64,000 nucleotides of DNA. Origin: Flectonema sp. DT1601. Lineage: Eukaryota > Euglenozoa > Diplonemea > Diplonemida > Diplonemidae. Both the position numbers and the translations under genes were made by a program. Below, piece after piece: positions 20,424-33,000 of the stretch (within the stretch, counting starts at the first letter, position 1; every line of letters starts with the position of its first letter). The stretch lies in the NCBI GenBank assembly GCA_964019425.1, contig OZ025860.1, forward strand, positions 186,001-250,000, read 5' to 3'. Below the pieces are notes generated by a model. It searched no databases and was not told where the DNA came from. It saw nothing but the letters and a program-made list of their open reading frames with translations.

Positions 20424-21060
20424 TTAAAGCATCCAATTGACACGTAAGTGACTCTTGGAAGATGAGCAATACACTAATAACCAAGTCTGTAACGGTAAAT
20501 TGATTGGTTTCGTGTTGGTATGTAAAAATCTGATTCGTATTGCCACGGCTTGGCATCCTCTGTTGGTCCAGGCGAGACATTCTTTTTCAATATGAGGTTG
20601 AAAAGGATGTTTTTCATGACAAGGTCGTGGTACTGAACAATACGGTCCAGTGTAGTTCGAAGAACAAACCTGACAATGTGATCCTGAAAGGTTGGATTAT
20701 AACACTTGCAGGTAGCTGAAGTTGATCACAGTCACCAAGACCACCACAGGAAATGAGAGAATGAAACCTTTTTAAATTAGACATCACCTGACTAATTCTT
20801 GAACCCCTTCTATTAGTAATACTATGAACATGTAACCCTGTTGTAGCAGATCCCTGATCATATCCAAGAGTGTCGTTAGAAGTGTATATGAAAGCAGCGT
20901 ATTTTACATACACAACTGTTGGTTGCACTTCTCCTACTTTGTAACGACCAAAAGTGTTTCCCAAACCATATTGAAGTGACCAGATTGAATTAATAGTCAG
21001 CCAACGAATCCATAAGTATCTCGTCATTCCAGGAGTGTCTTCCCAATTATTAGTACTGAG
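20424..21060 (-). other. Frame-shifted 3' continuation of the giant surface-protein gene
   Basis: Downstream of the annotated TGA at 21024, coding sequence continues in another frame: WEDTPGMTRYLWIRWL, then VGEVQPTVVYVKYAAF, then ISCGGLGDCDQLQLPASVII. It changes frame once more near 20690 into SHCQVCSSNYTGPYCS, which has the cysteine and Tyr/Gly spacing of a laminin/teneurin-type EGF module, and ends at a TAA at 20424-20426. The two pieces would form one EGF-like unit across the second frame change. So the true protein end is probably an EGF-like, Cys-containing tail rather than the stop at 21024. Base-level assembly error next to the gap is the simplest cause; true decay of the 3' end is the alternative. 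No clear membrane anchor is seen in this frame. Confidence 0.6.
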
Positions 21061-24000
21061 GGTTGTTGGTTGAGAGGTACTTTCACCAGATGAGGTAATT
21101 TGATAGATCGATAAAACTGCTCCAGTTCGAGTTGGGTTTCATCATTTCTGTCGACTTCGTATTTTATTCGAATTGAATTATGACAAGGATTCCAACCAAA
21201 TCTATAATTACTTTCAGGTCTTGGATCATCTCCCTTACATGTCTCACCAGCTAATCCAACAGAAAANNNNNNNNNNNNNNNNNNNNNNNNNNNNNNNNNN
21301 NNNNNNNNNNNNNNNNNNNNNNNNNNNNNNNNNNNNNNNNNNNNNNNNNNNNNNNNNNNNNNNNNNNNNNNNNNNNNNNNNNNNNNNNNNNNNNNNNNNN
21401 NNNNNNNNNNNNNNNNNNNNNNNNNNNNNNNNNNNNNNNNNNNNNNNNNNNNNNNNNNNNNNNNNNGAGCTCCAATGTACAGGCAGCTGTTTTCAAGTGT
21501 GTCGTCTGATTGAATGCCCCCAAAGTGATATAAGTTTCCTTTTCCTGTAGAAGCCGCTCCCCCAAGAACTGGATTTAGCATATTCGGAAATTTTATTTTT
21601 ACTTCGCTTCTCGTCAATGAGAGCCCCCCAGTTTTATCATCGTGTGTATGGATTACATTAACAGAATCTGACATCACTGATTTAGGACTTTCAGTTACCC
21701 CTCCAACTACAGCTGTTCCTCCACAGAGGTTGACAGTGTATCCTCCGTGGGTTAATTGCTTCCAAAAGAGATAGTTTTTTTCGAATGTGTTTGATCGCGG
21801 GTTCGATTCCGACCAACGAAATCTTTTTGGATGAGTTGAAAATACATTCTTACAAACCAACACTAACCTGTCAGAATCAGATGGTTCAGTACCCTTCGCA
21901 ATTGATAAGATTGGTGTTGAGACTGTCGGGTCGCAATTTAGATTTGGATGTCGGAAGCGTTGGTGAGAACGGGCATCTGGACTTATTATTTTGTATTCTC
22001 CATAACCCAATACACTTCTAGTGAATACAGAGGTATCGAGTGAAAGAAAATGACCTTCGCTACCATAAGGAATACTTGTTGATAATTGAAAGAAGTTTCC
22101 AGAGCTTGGAAATCCTTTTCGAATAATCAACTTTTTAGATGACACATTATAAGTGTATGTAATGCCATGAGGACATCCTGAAATCCAGATTATTTCTGAT
22201 GAGGGATTCTTTCTGTTTGTGTTGCATCCGTCAAACGGAAGAACAGAACCACTTTCATAACCCCATGACGGAGATGATTTAGAATGATACTCAAATATAA
22301 TAACAGAATTACCACCAAATACTAACAATCCTTCAGGTGTTTCTGTAACTGTTCCATACTGGAATCTCACGGGAAGGTTCGGAAGTGATGACCAACCTGA
22401 GATGTCCGATGTGTACACTTGAGCCACAACGAGAGATTTGTTAGCAGATTCAATATTCTCATTTGTTGTTAAGTTATAAAAGAAATTATGCTGACACACT
22501 AGATGCGTTCTTCCAGGATTTCGATGTGTAACAGGTATCGACATAGACATTCCATACTCTGATATAGAAAGTTCAAATGATTGATAGTACGAGTCGCTTA
22601 TAACAGCAATTGTAGTATCAAGAATACTACATTGAATTGAAACTTTACTATCTGATGTCGACTTATATTTCACATCGTGATCATCAACAACATAGTCGCA
22701 GTTTGAACGATCGATGTTTGAATTTAGTTCTGGAAACACAGCAGCATAACCCACAATCTGATCAAAGACGCTGATCCTTCTCATGATTCCCTTGAACAAC
22801 TGTGATTGATCACTACAGGTTGCCTTGATGTAGACATTTGTTAAGGAAGAATGAGCGAATGGACTTGTTAGGTCTGATGCACTGCAGTGAAACATCAAAC
22901 ATGTCGCAGTAGTTGTATTCAGTTGATGAACAACTGTATTAGCATCTGGGTAGTTAGATGCGTAACTTATACATTCTTTAGAAGATACAACACCAGTACC
23001 AAAGTACTGTCCTACTTCGAGACATGTTTTTGGAATCGAATTTGGTAGTTCTTTCCAATAGCAACCACCTCCAATATTTAAGAAAGATCCAATTAGCTGA
23101 GATCCAGTCTTTGAACTGGTCCCGACAGCTGTGTTTGTATATCCAGCAAGAGTATTGTTAATATAAAGTGATAGAATATGTGTCGAAGTATCTCTGATTG
23201 CGAGTACGTCTATCCAACGAGAACTATTAATAGGAACTGATATTCCATTATAGCCTTGCGTCGTTGACAGAACACCAAAACTCAGCTGTGATTCTCCACA
23301 AATTGACAGCGCTATAGAAGCAGTTTGCTCAGCTATTGTTGTGTTTATTCCCGTGGTGGCTATGATGCAACAGCCGTGGGCTTGGTTGGAATTTTGTGGG
23401 CAAGGCTCAGGTCGGATGGTGACTGCTATCGACATGTCAGTGACATAGCGACTGGTAGTCGGGGTCACATCAACAGAATAATGAGTGAAATCACCATCAA
23501 ATTCAATCCCACAATAATTATTATTAAAGACAGGTAACCTAACTGAATTATTAGTCGACTCATTCACACTAATCAAATTCGTCGAATCGAAATTTGGTAT
23601 CGAATCCGCACGTGCGACATGTAACAAATTTCCATGCAAACGCTTAACACGCTCAGGTCCAAATTGGAGATTCGCAAATGCCATACCCATTCTATGTATT
23701 GTTACAATACTTGGATTGAACATAACGCTTTCCATGTCTTCATCATAGTCTGCGTATTCAGAAGTGACGGTTATACTGCTGTTTGAAGTCTCTCTGTAGT
23801 ATGGCGGAGTGTCTGTTTCAACATGGCAGAAAACTTCAGCAGTTCCAGTTGATTTAAATTTTATTTCTAAAAAATGAGGTTCTCGGGAACCGAACTCATC
23901 CCCAGAAGAGAATGGTCGGAGCAGCTTTGTGCTAAGAGAAACAATACCTGAAGGAGTGCTGTCGCATTCTATGATTAATTGAGATCCAGAAGAATTAGAT

Positions 24001-27000
24001 AAAACAGATAGAGGAAGCTCAAGAATTAGTTCTACTGATACTGATCTTGATGGTGTCACGACAACTGGACGTGAAGCGTCTGTTAAAAACTTTACTTTTG
24101 GATCAAAATAAATCATAGCAGCAGCATGATCCATTGTTCCCCAATAAGACACATGTACGAATTCTGGTTGAATAGGCGTTCGAATAGCGTCAGTCTCAAG
24201 TAAGGTATTGGATCCCACAGCTGGACCCTTACCAACTGAAAGACTACTACCAGTGTATGTTATCCATATAAAAGAAGCCTTGCCTGCTGTAAATAAATCA
24301 GAAGGAGCAGCAGCTATAACAGGTCCACACATTCCAGTTCGAATCTCGGTATGGGACAATTGCTGTCGTCTGTTGTAGTCCAACATAATTGTCAAAGCAG
24401 TCTTGTCAGAGCAGTGTGTTACTGTACTTTGCTGTGATAGGACTATAATAATATCTGAGTCAGCAAGAATTTGAATAATAAATGATGTTTGAATACCACT
24501 CCAAGGTATTGAACAACCAAACATTGGTATTCCCCTAACAGGAAGCTTCAATGGATCGCAAACACTCGGTCTTAGTATTGGAACCTCTATTGAGATACTT
24601 TTACTGTGAGGAGGGTCTAAATCACACTTTATCACTCCGAAAGCAGAAGACTTTTCCATTGGAGATATTCTTATTATTTTTAAATCAGTATTTTGGTATT
24701 GACTGCTAACGTGGTGATTACGAACGTAGAGACTCACCTTCCCGGTTGACACCCCAGCGTGACGTAAACCAATCCCCCAACGCTGTCTGATATATGGAAT
24801 TCTGACTTCAAGATCACCACGTGAATCATACATCGAGATTTCACTCTTAACGTCATCCCATGCGACAGTTGCAAAGTTAGAAGAACCTGAGTTGGCTAAG
24901 TGAACTGTGAACAGTCTTCCAGTAGAGCTTTTAGGAAGACACGACAGGCTTTTTAGGGCAATTTTGCAACTAGTCTGTGCCTCATTTACTGAGAACATTA
25001 AACACCCATGAGTGTAGCATTCCTTCTTACACTTCTCAATGGTCGAGATTCCATTCACGTTAATATAATTTGATGAACACTCCTGACCCACAACATCTTC
25101 ATACCTCCTACCAACATTAACAAACGATAGTAGAACACCGCTGTGTAATCGGTATAATCGTGAGGATGATTGAAAGAAGTTTTCATTCGTAGGTTGTAGT
25201 CTAACAGGGTTAGTTAGGTAAGCAGGTTTTGAGTCATAATGAGTTGGGTTATCATCGCTGTACAAAGGAACCGCAAAGGAATAAAATCGAATATCCATGT
25301 AGTATCCAAGAACACGTTCTTGAGAACAGTCATAAGCAGCTGAACCAAACCTGGTTGGAGAACCATCACGTAAATAAGGAAACTGTTGACTAACATAAGA
25401 AGGTATGTGTGAAACTAGTAGTACATTGTCGGCATACAGTAGAAATTCTCCTTGTCTACTGATGAGTAAAAACCGATGCCACATTCTAAAAAAACCATCT
25501 GATAATACTGAACTAGTACTGGTAACGTTGTTGCACCAGATTTGAACTTGACTTCCTTCAGAAATAATTCGAATTCCCAACCCAACAGTTGCTGGAGGTG
25601 TGTTTGTTGCTGTCGACGTAGAATTCACCATCTTATGCATCAAGAAACCACTTCCTGTTGGAATCAACGAGTCCCAGTCTTGCGCAGTGTTCGCAACAAA
25701 CATAAAAGAAATTGAAAACTCCGACCACAATTCCTCCTGTAAAGCCAAGTGAAGACCAGGTATATCTATATAAGCTGAGTATTGCACAACAGACGTGTCG
25801 ACAGCAAGTATTGGATTTGATTGAGAGTAGCCTTCGCTATGAACACAGATTGCTGTTCCAATTATTTCAACTAGTCTGCCATAGACTGTGGCGTAGTTGC
25901 TTTGATCACATGAGTAGAATACAAACATACTATTGTAATCCTGCATTGGAAACAACACGTTGGGGTATATCAAGTAATTTGATTGTGAAAATGAAATATT
26001 TAACTGACTGCAGTCCCTCTCAACAAAGTGAAGCTTCAGAGACTCAACAAACTTATCAGTGACACTATTCAAGGATATTGCTGTCGTTCTTACATTCAAT
26101 TTTTCTATAGATCTCTGCAGGTTTACGTCTTCCAACAGTAAAACTGGGTTGTCATCAACAAGTTTTTTTATAATTTTCACCTTCGCACAACCTCCTAATA
26201 GCCCAGTCATAAAAATCGGAGGCCCAAAACGAACATTAGCTCTACTCAGAGGAATTGGAAATGTAACTTGCGAGCTTCCATGAGTCCCAGAAACAATAAG
26301 ATTCTTATTTGGGGAAATAAGTCGAAGGAGGGGCTGATGGTCGCTACTACAAGAAGACGTATCACTCGAATATGATAAGAGTGAGATTTTTATTTTTATT
26401 TTATAAAAATCTATATTTTGAGTGGCGAATGCCGAACTCACATTCAGATTATCGCTAATCAGATTGTACGAGTTAATAACTGCTTCTGTTGTAAACAAGT
26501 CTCCAGACGTACTTTGGATGACTACGAGTAGCTTAATTTGTGCAGAAGTTGTCGAGTATGGTTCTAAACAAAACAAAGAAGCAACACTGAGTTCCAATAG
26601 TGCGAGTGAAGGGATCCAGTTCAATTCCGGAAATCCTCCAAATTTAAATATAAATTCTGTTGTTGGATGACTTGTTTCATTGGTACCAATAATGCGATGA
26701 CTGTTATCAGACCGACTGCTAATCATGTCTAAACTACTTTTAGTTGAGGCAAATAGTGACGCATCCCTGCTTAGGATGAGTGATGTTTTATTATAACGAT
26801 TGCAGACTGGCGAAACAACTATTTGAAATATTTCCACACCGACATCAGACTTTATTGGTAAATGCTTCTCAGGGATTTCAATAAATAATATCCTTCCAGC
26901 ACTACATTCAGACCCGTCGAGAAATTGTTGTGAAAACGTAGTTCGTATTGATGGTCCGTTTGATGTAAGGGTAGACCATTTTATATCAAGTTCGCATCCG

Positions 27001-30000
27001 TGTTGTTTTACCTCACCTGATGAAGACTTTACAGATAGCATAGCCAGTGGGTATCCAGCTGTGTTTGGGGACCAGAGAATATCTGAAAGTGTGAAATTAA
27101 TTTCAACAGATCCAGCAATCTCGGAATTCCTCTTCAAAACAATCGAACCATTGCGAGATTCAAAATTTTCCTTCGAGCATGGAGTAGCATCTGAAAAAAC
27201 TGTTCCTACGAAGAACGTACAGTTTCCAGTAAGACTACTCCACTCAACGAAGAGACATCGAATCGGGGAATCATAATAACCATCACATGCAGTAGTACAT
27301 TCTCTCAATGAATATATATTCTCATTCTGTATGGTAGTCGTGTAGTTTGAACTGTCAAAACATGAAATATCAATTCCTACTGTCTCCCAATCATTGTTTG
27401 TTGAAGTTGTGGGTGTTTCAATCTTCTTATCACAGCCTTCTGAATACTTTAACACAACAGTTGAAGGGTTATTATTAATCCCAAAAGGTCTGTCTGTACA
27501 ATTACCTGGCGACGATGTTGTTATAGTAAGCCTATAAAACTCTGACAGTTTCAGTATTGGTGTGGCGTCTATCGAAAGGGTGTTTCCAACTCCTAAAAAG
27601 GGACTCAGACCTGACTTGATACTCGAAAAAGTTGCGAACTCGGCAATCGAACCAGTGGAAACTGTCGTTTCCCACTCTGATACCGCAGAAAATTCAACTA
27701 AAGTTAAATAGTTGTGGAAAAAAGTTGATGGAGAGCATTGGATGTTACTTAGAGAATCAGAGAAGTCGTTGAGGATTTGAAAGTCATCTATAGCTCCAAG
27801 AAAACCTCCTATTTTGAGTGTGTTATCTGAACCTTTGTGAAGTACACCTCCAAAGTCTGATACCGTTCTGTTTACTTCTAACCCGTCAATTGTTAATGTA
27901 AATAATCTGAAATCATACGTCGAACACCCAACACTGTGCCAACTATTCGTATTATTAACAAACAAATACGATGCACTACTAGACACATTCGGACTACCAA
28001 AAATATCATCGAGAGAAGAGAGAGAGTATGAAATTGCAAATGACAGACCGTTACTTGAGTAAAAGATACAACTTATCCCTCCGTGGCTTTCTAGTTGTAC
28101 AGTAAACGAGTCTTGTAATGACACTATAGGAGATGATTCTGTAGAAGGGAATTCATCAATTTTTAGAAAGAATGAAATGCTCAGAGAGACGACATCATCT
28201 TCTGGAAGGAATTCTTTTAAAGATATCAACGACTGATAGAGAGTAAATCTAACAGCGAATCTAGACCTTTTAAGAACATGCGGAGTGTCTGTCACTAACA
28301 ACACACCCTGTGATACGTCAATATCATTTGTTGAAATTCTAGTCGTCGCGTCTTCGAAATTACCCTCAAACATAAAAACTGACAGGTAACCTATTTGTGT
28401 GCGAAATAGAACTGTTGCAGTAGTTACTTTTTCTGGTCGAATACCATGTTTCATCATCGGAAAGTGAACATATATCGGTTCTTCCACACCTCCAACAAAC
28501 GTAACATTCTCAAACTGATATGCTTTCAAAGTTGAATAATCACCCGAGTTAATACCCCAAACAGAATTTGCATCAAGCTTAACCGATTTACAATAGCTAG
28601 AATATAATTTTTGATCACCCTTGATGAACACGTCAGTATTACTCAAAGACCCAGAAGACGACACATCAGTCAGTTGGATATTAAGTTTATTCACATTATA
28701 TAGATAGCAACTCATTGGTGGAATCACATAGCCTGTTTTGATCTCACGACTGGTTGCATACTGCACGGCAGTACACTCTAGACTGTTAGAACATTTATAA
28801 AGACATTTATCAATATTTGATACAACAGATTGTGAATATGTTGAGTGACTTGATAAACTAGTCGCAGGAATTTGAGAATAGAAGTAACCGACATTATTAT
28901 TAATGATATCCTGAGACTGAGTTATAGCAGTCGTTGACTTAATACTGATTTGGTGTAAATATCCATCTATGATGCGCCATGGATTTCCTCCGGTAGATAT
29001 AGTGGCTCCTAAAATAAAAATTGAAGTATCACTGCTAGTTGGTGGAAGAGCACAGCAGCTATCTCCATTGATAGCAATCATTTCACCATCGACGTCAAAA
29101 GAAACAACTCCCGCAGCTGATAAGTAAAATATGAAAGAATGCCAACTACCATCACAAAGATTCGTTTCATTACTTTTGATTAAGCTCTTACCATGAACAG
29201 AGCTGTTCGTCTCCCAAGACAATACTCCATTGTCAACAATATGAAGCTGAGCCATACTTTGTGCATAATAATCTGACCAGGTTGCAACTGCAGCTCCAAA
29301 TTCAGATGCATTACAGCCATCACCATTGATACGAATATAACCTGATATTTGGAATGGTACGGGTACTCCGAAATATGGTGCTGTGACGTACCCATTGGCA
29401 CACCCTTCAACAGTTTTATTATCTCCTAATGGTGAGATTATTGTTTTATATAACTCCGCAGTTGATACTCCAGCAGTCGCGTTAAATTCCAAATCCTGAA
29501 TAAAGCAACTATGAGTTCCAGAAATCAGATCTGTTTTATTCGACGAAGCAGTAAACTGACTGTCAAGATTAAAAAACCAACATTCACGGGAATCGAACTG
29601 AACAGCATTACACAACGAACCGCTCTGAGTACAATAAACAAGGCAATTAGACACATCTACAGCAGGCATTGAAGGAAGGGTTGTGATGCGTGATGTAGGG
29701 CAATAGTCGGTAAATTTAGTATAAGAAGGTCCGTTGTATTGAAAACCAATTGGCTGGGAATGCTCGTGACACCAACTACCAATAGCATTATCACTGAGCA
29801 TTTCATCGTTGTATAAAATGTCGATCTCTTCCAAACCAAAACCAGCTTCTTTACAACATTGCAAGGAATCGCAATGTGAATATTCACATTTACCTGTTGA
29901 TGGTTTTCTTATTTGATACTCAGGACAAGAATAACTTGAACAGTAAGCCGTATCTGTAGTCAAGAGCATGCTGTTTAACCCTAAGACCCTAATTGTAATA

Positions 30001-33000
30001 GACGTAGTGACTGCTATATCGACAGGAATCGTGTCTTCAGTGTTTGAGATAACGTACCTGCTACAGTCATTCATGTCGGTACATATTTCTATAAGGTTTG
30101 CTGATGCTACCCAGCTACTGCGTCGTTGAGTCAGGGTGATGTAAGACGGTTTTATTCGTTTGGTGAACGTAACTGAGACCCAAGCACCGATACCCTCAGA
30201 GTCTGAAATCCACTCTGAGACCCCACTACTCGATTTTATCTCATCAAATAACGACAAACAAGAACTGTTAGAGTAGATTGATGAAGCTGAACACGAAAAC
30301 ACATCTTCTCTTTTAATAGATTTCAATGTATTAATGACATCTCTGTTGATTATGATGCAGTTTGTGACTGGAGAGTACGATGAGAGAGACTCAGTAGGGT
30401 TTGATAACTGTAAGAGACATTCATATCCTTGATCTCCTTGTTTAATATTAACATGATTACAATTGCTGTTTTCATAACAATAGCGTATACACGATTCAAT
30501 AGCATCGTTGTAGTTGTTTGAAGTGAGAATCGTCGACGGGATTAGAATTTCAGAAGAAGCTTTACAATACGTTTTTAATAACACACTTCGTTTACAAGTA
30601 TACCCAAGTCCTTCAATTAACGGTCTATTTCCAAGTATTGTAACACCAGCAGTAATCGAGTTCCCCATGAAGTCAGTAACTGATCCTTCAGTGAATGAAA
30701 CCGATAAAATTAATTTTATATTTTGATATTCTCGAAGTAGTTTTGTCACATGAACACAATTCTTTATCAAATTGACATGTGATATTTGCATTGCGATCCC
30801 CCAAACTGATATTTCATCAATCAAAGCTGACTGCTGTAAGGATACATCCGACGTACCAATATAAAACTTTATTAAACCACTCAGTGAAGACGATTGTAAG
30901 TACGGTGATACACCTGCAGTTGTAGTTTGAGAAACTAACAATCCATTAGCAAGTATCTGAAGAAGACTGTTGTCAGAATCATACACGACAACAACATGAG
31001 TCCAATCCCACTTACTAACAGTTACTGACACAGATGCATACGTTGAGTAACTATTGTAATCAGTTAAAGCAACATCAACATGTCCACTTGGAGTTAATAA
31101 TATTGAAAACCCAACACTACTACCAAAACCAGTAAGTAGGGTTGAAAATATTGGTAAGCCAAGAGACACGTCAGGTCGTAAATCGATAATTGTTTTAAAC
31201 CAAACACCACAATTAGATAAAGCATCATCCTTATGAGGAACAATCAGAGAACTATTCTGATCAAGGCAAAAACTATTCGTAGTTAGGAGAACTCCTCCTC
31301 CAGAAGCTAGATCAACCCACTGAAAAACACGACCATTATAAAGTAATTCTGATTGTTGTGATCTAGACAGGACAACACCATTATGTCGTTTACGGATTAT
31401 GATGGTTTGGTTGAATGCAACTTCAGTTGATGATGATGATGTCAACAGCCACTTCTCAATAACACCAACTTCAAAAGGAGACATTCTCAAACCTGGTCGA
31501 ATGAAGAACGAAACAGAAATACTTTCTCTCAATTTAGAAATAGGAACGTCAATAGAGATATGTGATCCGCTACTTCCACCGATTCTCAAAGCCTTATTAG
31601 ACTCGTCATTACTGGTAGTGTACTGCTCATTATTAAAGAGTGGATCTGAGACTGTTTCAGTGGCAGTCTGAGAAGTATCATTTTGTTCAATAAAAGTATC
31701 GAATTGACAGTTATCAGTCACCCCAGCATGTACCCTGCAACCATCGTAGTGTGGGAATGATATATAAGAGCAGCCAGTTGTGTTCTTACAGCTGTTCTGA
31801 CAGTCTTCAAGTGTACCAGTTATAGTAAAGTAATCGTGTTGACAATAACTTCCAATGTGATCTGAAAAGAACGACGTGTAAGGTTGTGATATTTCATGAG
31901 AATCTTCAGTCGCAGTTATATAAATGTTGTCGGGGTGAGTTGATGAATTTGTTACTGACAGAATCATTGTTGTTGTCTCAGAGTGAAAGAACACTTCAGC
32001 TTTATTAACTCCTTCAACATCTCTCCATTCATTCTTTGTAACAGTTGTTGACCAATACTCTTGAGACCTCGCCATCAGTTTTTCTTCTGAAGTAATTCCC
32101 TTTTGAAAAACTACAAATTCACTTCCTCCATAAGTCAGACAATTCTCATTCACCAAAAATTCAGAAATCCCCGGCTGCCCCAGACATGTGTCAGTCCATC
32201 CAGCCGTGCAGTTCTGTTCGATTCCGCATGACAACCATTTATTGTTATAATTATCCCCATCGTTCAGCATTTGCAGTAAAATTGAATCAGAATCGCGTAG
32301 ATCGGTTCCGTATGGTTGCGTTTTTTTTCCATAAATCCGAAAAGTGTCATTGCAGGTTTGAAAATCACTCTTTGCCGGTGGAAGCTTAGAAACGCAGGTT
32401 GAAGCTGCGGTGCAATTTCCAGGATCAGTGTCCGAACAAGAAATGGTATTTAAGTTTGTTGATGCTGATACAAGTAAGATAATATCACCATGTTGAACCA
32501 CAGGTTTTGGTTCAAACGTTACTATGTCAGCAGCATAGATATAAAAGACGTTTGATGAGCATCCAATGTGTGTATCCCACTCGATTCCATTTATGATATC
32601 ACCAGGACAATGTGATGTTCCACAGTCAGTTGTTTTATTGTCACACGATAACCAACTGTGTTGTTCATTAACATTACGTACTTTTAATGCGATGCTAGCT
32701 CCGCTTTCAATAACTGGGTAGTTGTCATATATCATCGGGTCTGTCGATCCTTTAAAGCTAAAGATTGAATCTGATAAATAAAAATCATTTGACCAACACC
32801 TTCCTGTCGCATCCAGTGCTAGTGGTTTATCAAAAGATAATTTTAAAAAAGCAGTTTGTGATGATGTAATATAGCTTAACTGAGACACGTGAGAAGGACT
32901 AGTTGCGACATATCCTTCCAAATTTGAGAAATAAAACTGAGAAACCTCTGGAAGCAAGGGTTCAACCATTGCTATTATACTGTCCTGTTCCGCGGGTTTG

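Noticed and set aside
21790-21830. Plus-strand frames opposite the giant gene (for example 21785-22021 and 25712-26062).
   Set aside because: They are shadows of a long, well-supported minus-strand coding frame.
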